DNA from: Prevotella sp. 10(H)
GTDB lineage: Bacteria > Bacteroidota > Bacteroidia > Bacteroidales > Dysgonomonadaceae
DNA length: 64,000 nt
Assembly: GCF_000711235.1 (NCBI RefSeq)
Contig: NZ_JOMI01000007.1
Coordinates: 310,001-374,000 of the forward strand
Reading direction: 5' to 3'
In this document: positions 53,905 through 61,487 of the stretch, in pieces
Layout of the letters: every line of letters begins with the position of its first letter
Position numbering within the stretch: the first letter of the stretch is position 1
The notes under the pieces: generated by a model
The model's database searches: none
Told to the model about the DNA's origin: nothing
What the model saw: only the letters and a program-made list of their open reading frames with translations
Made by a program: the position numbers and the translations under genes

Positions 53905-54897
53905 ATGGCGCAGGTTGACATTCGGGAACTTACCGAAAGAATACAGAGCAAAAGCTCATTCGTAGAAGCCCTCACAATCGGTATGGATCAGGTGATTGTG
54001 GGACAAAAGCATCTTGTGGAATCACTCCTTATAGGTCTTTTGGCCGACGGGCATATTTTACTTGAAGGGGTGCCGGGATTGGCAAAGACTTTAGCAATAA
54101 AATCTTTAGCGTCTTTAATCGATGCGAAATATCATCGTATACAATTTACCCCTGATTTGCTGCCTGCCGATGTGATAGGTACTATGATCTATAGCCAGAA
54201 AAATGAAGAGTTTTTAGTAAAGCACGGGCCTGTATTTTCTAACTTCGTATTGGCGGATGAAATAAACCGTGCTCCGGCTAAGGTGCAAAGTGCTCTACTG
54301 GAAGCGATGCAGGAACGTCAGGTAACAATCGGGGAAAATACTTATAAATTACCTTCTCCATTCCTTGTAATGGCTACGCAGAATCCTATCGAACAGGAAG
54401 GTACATATCCGCTGCCTGAAGCACAGGTAGACCGTTTCATGCTGAAAGTGGTAATCAATTATCCGAAGAAAGAAGAAGAAAAGCTTATCCTTAGAAACAA
54501 TCTTACAGGTGATTATGGCAAGCTATCTCCGGTAATGAAAGCAGATGAAATTATTAGTGCCCGCGAAGTGGTGAGAGATGTTTATCTGGATGAAAAGATT
54601 GAGAAATATATCGTCGATATCGTATTCGCAACGCGTTTCCCTGAAGAAAACGGACTAGACTCTCTGAAAGGCATGATTGGTTTCGGAGCTTCTCCGCGTG
54701 CCTCTATCAGTTTGGCTTTGGCTTCCCGTGCATATGCATTCATCAAGCGCAGAGGTTATGTGATTCCGGAAGATATTCGTGCTGTATGCCACGATGTATT
54801 GCGTCACCGTATCGGTTTGACATATGAGGCAGAAGCGAATAATACGACTTCTGAAGAGATTATAAGCGAAATATTGAATAAGATTGAAGTACCTTGA
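53905..54897 (+). CDS. MoxR-family AAA+ ATPase
   Basis: 330 residues. MoxR chaperone-type ATPase that usually works with vWA-domain proteins. Walker A is GVPGLAKT (about 52-59), Walker B is FVLADEINRAPAKVQSALLEAM (about 112-133), and ATQNPIEQEGTYPLPEAQVDRF is the sensor/arginine-finger region. The C-terminal lid contains GASPRASISLALASRAYA. It starts the operon that continues with DUF58 and Bat proteins, whose vWA domains are the likely partners. Confidence 0.95.
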   Translation: MAQVDIRELTERIQSKSSFVEALTIGMDQVIVGQKHLVESLLIGLLADGHILLEGVPGLAKTLAIKSLASLIDAKYHRIQFTPDLLPADVIGTMIYSQKNEEFLVKHGPVFSNFVLADEINRAPAKVQSALLEAMQERQVTIGENTYKLPSPFLVMATQNPIEQEGTYPLPEAQVDRFMLKVVINYPKKEEEKLILRNNLTGDYGKLSPVMKADEIISAREVVRDVYLDEKIEKYIVDIVFATRFPEENGLDSLKGMIGFGASPRASISLALASRAYAFIKRRGYVIPEDIRAVCHDVLRHRIGLTYEAEANNTTSEEIISEILNKIEVP

Positions 54898-54898
54898 T

Positions 54899-54990
54899 TT
54901 TAGCTTTTAGCCGATAGCTTTCAGCTATTAGCTTTTTATTAATGTATATTGAGGCTATTGGCTAACGGCTAATAGCTAACAGCTAAAATA
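54899..54990. repeat. TAGC-rich imperfect palindrome between moxR and DUF58 gene
   Basis: The gap is filled by repeated TAGC units in both orientations. The left half (54899-54935) reads roughly as the reverse complement of the right half (54952-54988), so the RNA could form a long imperfect hairpin. Similar units occur near 3180 and 49190-49415. It has no T run and is unlikely to be a strong terminator. Confidence 0.65.
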
Positions 54991-54995
54991 ACAAG

Positions 54996-55865
54996 ATGGA
55001 AACAAGCGAATTATTAAAAAAAGTACGCCAGATTGAGATAAAGACCCGTGGCCTGTCCCGCAACATATTTGCAGGACAGTATCACTCTGCTTTCAAGGGC
55101 AGGGGGATGGCTTTCTCGGAGGTACGCGAATATCAATATGGAGACGATATACGTGACATAGACTGGAATGTAACCGCCCGCTACAACAAGCCTTTTGTAA
55201 AGGTATTTGAAGAAGAGCGGGAACTTACCGTTATGCTGTTAGTAGATGTGTCTGCCAGTCAGGATTTCGGTACAAGGCATTCCATAAAGCGCGATGTTGT
55301 AACAGAAATTGCTGCTACACTGGCATTTTCGGCCATACAAAACAATGATAAAATCGGCGTGATCTTCTTTTCCGATAAAATAGAGAAGTTTATTCCGCCT
55401 AAAAAAGGTAAGAAGCATATTCTGTATATCATCCGCGAGTTAATAAACTTTCAGGCCGAGAGTGCGAAGACCGATGTAGCTATGGCATTGAAATACCTTA
55501 CCAACGTTATTAAAAAGCGTTGTACTACGTTTATGATATCGGACTTTATCGATATTCAGGATTACAACAATGCCCTGACGATTGCCAACCGTAAACATGA
55601 TATTGTTGCTTTACAGGTTTATGATAATCTTGAAACGCAATTGCCTAATGTCGGACTGATGAAAGTTATGGATGCCGAAACCGGTGCAGAGCGATGGGTG
55701 GACACTTCTTCCCGCAAAGTGCGTCAGGTATATAAAGAATGGTGGCAGAAACAACAGGAGCGGATGCAAACGCAATTCAACCGAAGTAAGGTAGACAGTG
55801 TTTCTGTACGTACGGATGAGGATTATGTGAAAGCGTTGCTGGCATTGTTTAAGAAGAGAAGCTAA
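54996..55865 (+). CDS. DUF58 vWA-like protein
   Basis: 289 residues. The conserved DUF58 block GRGMAFSEVREYQYGDDIRDIDWNVTARYNKPFVKVFEEERE is at about 32-75. A vWA-like fold follows (about 80-250) with VMLLVDVSASQDFG, where the metal-site motif is DVSAS, and TTFMISDFIDIQDYNNAL. It has no membrane span, so it works on the cytoplasmic side with MoxR. The C-terminal end (VRTDEDYVKALLALFKKRS) is typical. Always found between moxR and the bat genes in this phylum. Confidence 0.93.
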   Translation: METSELLKKVRQIEIKTRGLSRNIFAGQYHSAFKGRGMAFSEVREYQYGDDIRDIDWNVTARYNKPFVKVFEEERELTVMLLVDVSASQDFGTRHSIKRDVVTEIAATLAFSAIQNNDKIGVIFFSDKIEKFIPPKKGKKHILYIIRELINFQAESAKTDVAMALKYLTNVIKKRCTTFMISDFIDIQDYNNALTIANRKHDIVALQVYDNLETQLPNVGLMKVMDAETGAERWVDTSSRKVRQVYKEWWQKQQERMQTQFNRSKVDSVSVRTDEDYVKALLALFKKRS

Positions 55866-55874
55866 AAGAATAAT

Positions 55875-55932
55875 TATGAATTATGAGTTATAAATTATAT
55901 CGCTTGTAACTCGTAACTTGTAACTCGTAACT
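55875..55932. repeat. Simple repeats between DUF58 gene and the BatD-like gene
   Basis: TATGAATTATGAGTTATAAATTAT-type units (near 55875-55899) are followed by GTAACTCGTAACTTGTAACTCGTAACT-type units (55906-55932). The same two families, in the same order, appear at 58010-58095 between batA and batB. Function unknown; phase-variable spacing is one possibility. Confidence 0.65.
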
Positions 55933-55937
55933 AAAAT

Positions 55938-57002
55938 ATGTTGAAACTAAAAAATATACTATTGCTTACTCTGCTCTGCTGCCTGAGTTTTTCGCTCTAT
56001 GCGCAAAAGTCGACAGTAAGGGCTACGATTCAGCCGTCGGATATACTTATTGGTGAGCAGGCAATCATAAATGTGGAGGTCATTGCACCGAAAGGACGGG
56101 ATATTATTTTCCCTGTCTATCCGGATACATTGATTAGAGGTATCGAAGTATTGCAAATGCTGAAGCCTGATACAGTAATGACTGAAGTTATGACTATCAG
56201 CCAGAAGTATGTGGTAACTTCATTCGACTCCACGCTCTATCACGTTCGCTACATGCAGGTGATAGACGGGATGGATACACTCCGTACAAATGATTTCGGA
56301 TTGAAAGTATCTGCACCCCAGCTTTCCGAGCAATCGCTGGCTTATCTGGAACAGTTGAAAAATCATCAGACTGATTCGATTGATTTCGAGCAGTTGCAGA
56401 TATCGGATATCAAAACAATACAGGATGCACCGTTTGTATGGCAGGACTATCTGGAATACTTGTACATTCCGCTGATAATATTCCTTGTGCTCGCACTTAT
56501 CGGTTTGGCTGTATATTTCTATATACGTAAAAAGAATAAGGGATACTTCTTTACTCCAAAAGTTGTATTGCCGCCTCATGTGGTTGCCTTGCAGGAATTG
56601 GACAAACTCAAATCGTCTAAGCTTTGGCAAAAAGGGCAGGAGAAAGAATATTACACCGAACTTACAGATATCCTTCGCCACTATATCGACAGGCGCTTTA
56701 ATATCGATGCCCCGGAAATGATTTCGGATGATATTATTGCTGCCGTTCATTTGGCTACAGATACTAAATCGGCTACAGACGGACTGTCGCAGATATTGAA
56801 ACTGGCCGACCTTGTTAAGTTTGCCAAATATAGCCCGTTTGCAGATGAGAATGATTTGAGCCTTGTAAATGCATACCTGTTTGTCAACCAGACGAAGCTA
56901 GAAGAACGTCCTACACTGGAAGAACAGAAAGATGGTGCGGCTGACGGTACGGCAACAAGTGCGGAGGGAACCGAAAATAAAGATGATAAAAAACAAAGCT
57001 AA
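55938..57002 (+). CDS. BatD-like membrane-anchored protein
   Basis: 354 residues with a signal peptide ending SLYAQ. Residues about 25-130 form one beta-rich domain (VRATIQPSDILIGEQAIINVEVIAPKGRDIIFP) like the first domain of BatD proteins. A transmembrane helix follows (about 172-195, YLYIPLIIFLVLALIGLAVYFYI). The cytoplasmic C-terminal domain (about 210-320, ALQELDKLKSSKLWQKGQEKEYYTELTDILRHYIDRRFNIDAPEM) is helical, and a K/D/E/G-rich tail ends the protein. It is the usual gene between DUF58 and batA in Bacteroidota. It lies 7 bases from batA. Partner of the vWA proteins by context. Confidence 0.85.
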   Translation: MLKLKNILLLTLLCCLSFSLYAQKSTVRATIQPSDILIGEQAIINVEVIAPKGRDIIFPVYPDTLIRGIEVLQMLKPDTVMTEVMTISQKYVVTSFDSTLYHVRYMQVIDGMDTLRTNDFGLKVSAPQLSEQSLAYLEQLKNHQTDSIDFEQLQISDIKTIQDAPFVWQDYLEYLYIPLIIFLVLALIGLAVYFYIRKKNKGYFFTPKVVLPPHVVALQELDKLKSSKLWQKGQEKEYYTELTDILRHYIDRRFNIDAPEMISDDIIAAVHLATDTKSATDGLSQILKLADLVKFAKYSPFADENDLSLVNAYLFVNQTKLEERPTLEEQKDGAADGTATSAEGTENKDDKKQS

Positions 57003-57008
57003 AGACAT

Positions 57009-58001
57009 ATGATGGATATAGTATATGCCAATCCTGGTTATTTGTATTTACTCTTACTGCTGATACCGCTTATCGCGTGGTACATCTTTAAGTTGAGGAA
57101 AATGCAGGCAAACTTTAAGATGTCTTCCGGCTTTGCTTTCGAAAAAGCACCCTCGACTATAAGAGTTTACTTAAGACATTTTCCGTTTCTATTGCGATTG
57201 ATTGCGATTGCACTGGTAATTATCGTGTTGGCTCGTCCGCAGAGTGTAAACTCGTCGGATGTATCAAATTCTGAAGGGATAGATATTGTTATGGCTCTCG
57301 ATATCTCAGGAACAATGATGGCTCAGGATTTTTCGCCTACACGTCTCGAAGCGGCTAAGAAAGTTGCTGCGGAATTTATAAATGACCGTCCGAACGACAG
57401 GATAGGACTTGTAATATTCGGAGGTGAAAGTTTTACACAGTGCCCGCTGACTACCGACCATAAAGTGTTACTCAATCTATTGACCGAAGTAAAATTCGGT
57501 ATGATAGAAGATGGAACGGCTATCGGCCTTGGTCTTGCAAATTCGGTGAACCGCCTGAAAGACAGCAAATCGAAATCGAGGGTAATAATATTGCTGACGG
57601 ACGGTTCTAATAATGCGGGGCAGATAGCACCCTTGACAGCTGCCGAACTTGCAGCTTCATATGGGATACGCGTATATACAATCGGAATAGGGTCGCGGGG
57701 TACTTCCATTGCGCGGATTATGACTCCCTACGGATTGCAGTCGATGCAGGTCTCGGGTGACTTTGACGAACGAACTCTGACAGAGATCGCCGCTATCACA
57801 AAAGGGCAGTATTTCCGTGCTACGGATAATACAAGTCTGAGCGCTATTTACGACGAGATAGACCAAATGGAGAAAACGCATATAAGTGTGAATACGGTAA
57901 CCAAACGTAAGGAGCTTTATCTGCCGTTTGCAATACTTGCTTTGGCCTTAGTCGGTTTAGAACTGATTCTTCGCCGTACGTGGCTAAGGAATATACCGTA
58001 A
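57009..58001 (+). CDS. batA: BatA, vWA-domain membrane protein
   Basis: 330 residues (an ATG one codon later, 57012, is equally possible). Two N-terminal helices (about 10-26, 58-75), a periplasmic or cytoplasmic vWA domain (about 90-290) and a C-terminal helix (about 306-322) give the BatA/BatB layout. The metal-site motif is DISGT (Asp98, Ser100, Thr102), where the usual form is DxSxS. LLTDGSNNAGQIAPLTAAELA is the conserved middle block. Bat proteins are linked to aerotolerance in Bacteroides fragilis. Partner of MoxR and BatB. Confidence 0.93.
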   Translation: MMDIVYANPGYLYLLLLLIPLIAWYIFKLRKMQANFKMSSGFAFEKAPSTIRVYLRHFPFLLRLIAIALVIIVLARPQSVNSSDVSNSEGIDIVMALDISGTMMAQDFSPTRLEAAKKVAAEFINDRPNDRIGLVIFGGESFTQCPLTTDHKVLLNLLTEVKFGMIEDGTAIGLGLANSVNRLKDSKSKSRVIILLTDGSNNAGQIAPLTAAELAASYGIRVYTIGIGSRGTSIARIMTPYGLQSMQVSGDFDERTLTEIAAITKGQYFRATDNTSLSAIYDEIDQMEKTHISVNTVTKRKELYLPFAILALALVGLELILRRTWLRNIP

Positions 58002-58009
58002 AGAAATTA

Positions 58010-58095
58010 TAAGTTATAAATTATGAATTATAATGAGTGAAAAGTGAGGTTGAAAAAGATTATTTCTTGATACCTGTAACTTGTAACTCGTAACT
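58010..58095. repeat. Simple repeats between batA and batB
   Basis: TTATAAGTTATAAATTATGAATTATAAT-type units at 58010-58034 and GTAACTTGTAACTCGTAACT at 58076-58095. These are the same two families as at 55875-55932. They lie inside an operon, so they are transcribed. Confidence 0.65.
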
Positions 58096-58107
58096 ATATA
58101 AAGAAAC

Positions 58108-59130
58108 ATGTTTAAATTTGGAAATCCTGAATATCTGTATCTGTTCTTTGCCATACCTGTTTTTATAATAGGCTTTATCTTCCTGAATATACGGAAGAGA
58201 AAGAGTGTGGAAAAACTAGGTACGCTGGCATTGGTGAAAAGGATGATGCCCGAATTATCGCTTAAGCGTTCGTATCTTAAGTTCTGGATAGTTCTGATAG
58301 CTATCGGATTCGGTATTGTTGTGCTTGCCCGTCCGCAGTTCGGAACGAAAGTGGAAAAGGTGGATAAAAAAGGAATAGAACTGGTTATAGCAATCGACGT
58401 ATCCAACTCGATGATGGCCGAAGATATCAAGCCGAGCAGACTGGCGAAAGCCAAGCAAATGCTGACCCGTATTATAGATGAACGCAGGGATGACAAGGTG
58501 GCTATCGTCGTATTTGCCGGAGAGGCATTTATCCAGCTGCCGCTCACTCCGGATAATCAGTCTGCCAAATTATTCCTTGAAACTATAGATCCTAATTTAG
58601 TGCCTGTGCAGGGTACGGCAATAGGAAGCGCTATCGATATCAGTATGAGTTGTTTCTCTAACGACTCGGATATTGATAAAGCCATTGTACTTATAACTGA
58701 TGGTGAAGGACATGAAGGAAATGCGGAAGAAGCTGCAGCCCGTGCTGCCGAAAAAGGAGTGCATGTCAATGTTGTAGGTATCGGTACCAATCAGGGGGCA
58801 ATGATTCCGGTATCGGAAGGCTCTACCAATGTAAAGAGAGATACACAGGGACAACCTGTCGTTACCAAGTTGAACGAAGAGATGTGCCGTCAGATAGCCA
58901 AGGCCGGAAAAGGACTTTATGCACATGCAGATAATTCAAACAGTGCTTTGAAAAGCCTGCAAAACGAATTGGAGAAGTTGCAGAAGAAAGAAATCGACGG
59001 TATTGCCTATTCTGAATATGACGAGAAATTCCAGATTTTTGCATGGGTTATGTTAGGTTTGTTATTATTAGAAATCTGTATTTTTGATAAGAAAAACAGG
59101 ATATTCCGTAATATCAGGTTGTTCAAATAA
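58108..59130 (+). CDS. batB: BatB, vWA-domain membrane protein
   Basis: 340 residues. Same layout as BatA: two N-terminal helices (about 8-27, 57-75), a vWA domain (about 85-290) and a C-terminal helix (about 308-328). The metal site VIAIDVSNSMMAEDIKPSRLAKAKQML has an intact DxSxS. VLITDGEGHEGNAEEAAARAAEKGVHVNVVGIGTNQGAMIP is the conserved middle. It probably forms a heteromer with BatA. Its TAA is followed by batC after 24 bases. Confidence 0.94.
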   Translation: MFKFGNPEYLYLFFAIPVFIIGFIFLNIRKRKSVEKLGTLALVKRMMPELSLKRSYLKFWIVLIAIGFGIVVLARPQFGTKVEKVDKKGIELVIAIDVSNSMMAEDIKPSRLAKAKQMLTRIIDERRDDKVAIVVFAGEAFIQLPLTPDNQSAKLFLETIDPNLVPVQGTAIGSAIDISMSCFSNDSDIDKAIVLITDGEGHEGNAEEAAARAAEKGVHVNVVGIGTNQGAMIPVSEGSTNVKRDTQGQPVVTKLNEEMCRQIAKAGKGLYAHADNSNSALKSLQNELEKLQKKEIDGIAYSEYDEKFQIFAWVMLGLLLLEICIFDKKNRIFRNIRLFK

Positions 59131-59154
59131 TTGTTGAAATTGGAGTTTGAAAAG

Positions 59155-59946
59155 ATGAAGAAAACTATACTTATAATATTACTCGGATTTATAACTGTCG
59201 GTCTTTCGGCTCAGAAAGGTGTGCGAAAAGCCGTTCGTACAGGAAATAAAGCCTATAATGAACAACGGTACGGTGCCGCCGAAACCGAATACGACAAGGC
59301 TTTGAAAGAAAATGCTAGTTCGAAAGAGGCTTCTTTCAATCTGGCTAATACATATTATAAACAACAGCGTTGGGATGATGCCGTAAAAGAATATCAGCAT
59401 TACCTTACATTGGAGAATGAAGACCAGACAAAAATGAGCTCCGCATGGAGTAATATGGGCAACACATTCCTAAAGAAGAAAGCCAATGAAAAAGGGCAGC
59501 AGATGCAGCAAATGGCTCAGCAGGCCGGACAACCACAGCAGGGCGGTCAACAGGCGGATAACCTGAAACTGTCGATGGAAGCTTATAAAAATGCACTGCG
59601 TTTGAATCCGAATGATGACGAGACGCGTTACAATCTGGCTGTGGTTCAGAAAATGATAAAAGATAAAGAAGACGAAAATAAGGATCAGAATAAAGATAAC
59701 AAACAAGACAAGAATAAAGACCAGAAAGAAGATCCGAAGCAAGACCCTAAACAAGATCCGAAAGACGACCAGAAAGATAACAAACAGGATAAGCAGGAGA
59801 ACCAGATGTCCCAGGACAATATCCAGCAAATATTGCAGGCTATAGAGCAGGACGAAAAGGAAACGCAGGAGCGGGTGAAACAGGCGAAGGCTCAGGAACG
59901 TAAACAAAAGAACGAAAACAACAGAAAACAAAATAAAGACTGGTAA
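59155..59946 (+). CDS. batC: BatC, TPR protein with acidic/basic low-complexity tail
   Basis: 263 residues from the ATG at 59155 (upstream TTG codons lie directly after the batB stop). Signal peptide ends TVGLSAQ. Two or three TPR units cover about 28-155 (ETEYDKALKENASSKEASFNLANTYYKQQRWDDAVKEYQHYL). Residues about 170-263 are low-complexity, made of KD, QD and PK repeats such as DPKQDPKQDPKDDQKDNKQD, then a charged coiled-coil end. A periplasmic scaffold for the Bat complex. Its stop overlaps the next ATG (TAATG). Confidence 0.9.
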   Translation: MKKTILIILLGFITVGLSAQKGVRKAVRTGNKAYNEQRYGAAETEYDKALKENASSKEASFNLANTYYKQQRWDDAVKEYQHYLTLENEDQTKMSSAWSNMGNTFLKKKANEKGQQMQQMAQQAGQPQQGGQQADNLKLSMEAYKNALRLNPNDDETRYNLAVVQKMIKDKEDENKDQNKDNKQDKNKDQKEDPKQDPKQDPKDDQKDNKQDKQENQMSQDNIQQILQAIEQDEKETQERVKQAKAQERKQKNENNRKQNKDW

Positions 59947-60800
59947 TGAACAGAATAAGATATAATCGTTTGACAATATATCGGTTTTTCTCATTGGTTA
60001 GTTTATTATTTATCTTTTCTTTAGTCACTGTAGGGCAAAATATTAAGATCAATATTAAAGCGCCCGAGACAGTGTTTGTCGGGGAACAGGTGCGTGTCGA
60101 CTACATTGTGGAAAGTGTCAATGATGCGCATGTACCGGTTATTTTTAAAGCTATGCAGGGCTTCGCTATCGTTTACGGCCCTACCGTTTCTTCGTCGAAG
60201 AACGTGAGTTTCAAGGATGGTAAAAGAATGACCGTATACAAGACTATATCTTCTTATTATCTCGTAGCACAGACAGCAGGGAAATATACACTTCCCCAAG
60301 CGGAAGTCTCAGTATTTGGTGAGAAATATAAATCCGAGGTAGTAAAGATAGAAATAAAATCTCCGAAGGAAATTACCGCTGAAGTCGATGCTTTCATTAA
60401 AACAATAGTGTCGAAAACAACTGTAAATCTTTCCGATACGTTGCTGATCACTTACCGGTTGTATACAACAAAAGAGATTGAGAGGATAATAAGCGCCGAT
60501 TTTCCTAATATGCGTGATTTCTATTCAACAAATATCACACGTTCGAGGCAGAACTTTAGTGAAGAAAAGATTAACGGAAAGACCTATAAGGTTGTCGATT
60601 TAAGGCGGATGATTCTCCAGCCCAAGAATATAGGACAGAAATCGATTCCTGAAGGTCAGATATCGGTTGAATACTCCACGCCTACAGGCCGTAAAGTACG
60701 CGATATGTGGGGTGATATTTACGACGAAGCTATCAGGACGGAAAAGACATTAACAATTGATCCTGTAATTATAAGTGTTCAGGACCTGAAAGCAATATAA
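59946..60800 (+). CDS. BatD-family protein, short form with domains 1 and 2 only
   Basis: 284 residues with a signal peptide ending LVTVGQ. Residues about 35-140 match the first BatD domain (IKINIKAPETVFVGEQVRVDYIV, QGFAIVYGPTVSSSKNVSFKDGK) and about 145-280 the second (AFIKTIVSKTTVNLSDTLLITYRLYT, KTYKVVDLRRMILQPKNIGQKSIPEG). It stops where the long BatD at 61488 continues, so the third domain and membrane helix are missing. It overlaps batC by one base. A secreted or periplasmic paralogue of full-length BatD. Confidence 0.87.
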   Translation: MNRIRYNRLTIYRFFSLVSLLFIFSLVTVGQNIKINIKAPETVFVGEQVRVDYIVESVNDAHVPVIFKAMQGFAIVYGPTVSSSKNVSFKDGKRMTVYKTISSYYLVAQTAGKYTLPQAEVSVFGEKYKSEVVKIEIKSPKEITAEVDAFIKTIVSKTTVNLSDTLLITYRLYTTKEIERIISADFPNMRDFYSTNITRSRQNFSEEKINGKTYKVVDLRRMILQPKNIGQKSIPEGQISVEYSTPTGRKVRDMWGDIYDEAIRTEKTLTIDPVIISVQDLKAI

Positions 60801-60849
60801 AAGTTATTATTTTTGTAGGTTGAAAAGTTACATCAAGAAAACAGGGATA

Positions 60850-61464
60850 ATGAAAGTATATTTATATATAATAATCGCCTTATTAGGATGTATTTTCATT
60901 ACATTGTTTTCCTGTACACCTGACAGAAAAAGGACGCGGGCAGTAGATAAGAATGAGTCTGTAAAGAATGCACGGAGCGCTGACAGTTTGAAAACTGAGC
61001 CGGCGATAACCGATCAAGAGAAAGAAGAAGACGAAGAACCGACTATTTCGGATGCTGATGCATTTATCGATATTGTTGTTTCCGATAGTGATCTCGTTAA
61101 GGGACAGGCATTGGATGTTGAATTTCGTTTTTATACAAAGATTGAGGCTAGGAATATGTCATCGATACAATGGCCTGAATCTGACGATTTCGAAGTGCAG
61201 AATACAGGATTGGATTCTATACGCAAGATGAAAGAAGTAATGTATTCAGGACATAAATACTATACTGTTATTTTAAGAAAAGTGCGGCTAACGCCTCAAA
61301 AGGTAGGTGAACTAAAAATAAAGCCTGTAACAATGGAGGTTTCATTCAGTGTTCCTACAGGAAAAACAGTTAAATCGCAATTCGGCGATACGCCTGTAAT
61401 GAGGGAAGTTAAGAAAACATTGAAGTCGCGCGAAGTAACAATAAATGTGTCTGAAAAGAAATAA
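60850..61464 (+). CDS. BatD-family lipoprotein with domain 2 only
   Basis: 204 residues from the ATG at 60850; a TTG at 60820 would add 10 residues before the signal. The lipoprotein signal ends ITLFSC. An acidic linker (about 25-75) leads to one BatD second-type domain (about 76-204, DAFIDIVVSDSDLVKGQALDVEFRFYT, HKYYTVILRKVRLTPQKVGELKIKPVTMEVSF). It matches the second domain of both neighbours. The lipid anchor is a different means of fixing the same domain to a membrane. Sits between short and full-length BatD. Confidence 0.85.
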   Translation: MKVYLYIIIALLGCIFITLFSCTPDRKRTRAVDKNESVKNARSADSLKTEPAITDQEKEEDEEPTISDADAFIDIVVSDSDLVKGQALDVEFRFYTKIEARNMSSIQWPESDDFEVQNTGLDSIRKMKEVMYSGHKYYTVILRKVRLTPQKVGELKIKPVTMEVSFSVPTGKTVKSQFGDTPVMREVKKTLKSREVTINVSEKK

Positions 61465-61487
61465 ATGAGAGAAAATAACATAAATAA

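Noticed and set aside
59665-59860. Tandem repeat that might be taken for a CRISPR-like array
   Set aside because: The repeats are short, in frame and encode the charged tail of BatC. There are no spacers of even length.
59470-59994. 174-residue frame antisense to batC, very rich in Leu, Phe and Val
   Set aside because: It is the reverse complement of the batC low-complexity tail. The apparent membrane protein is an artefact of KD/QD codons read backwards.
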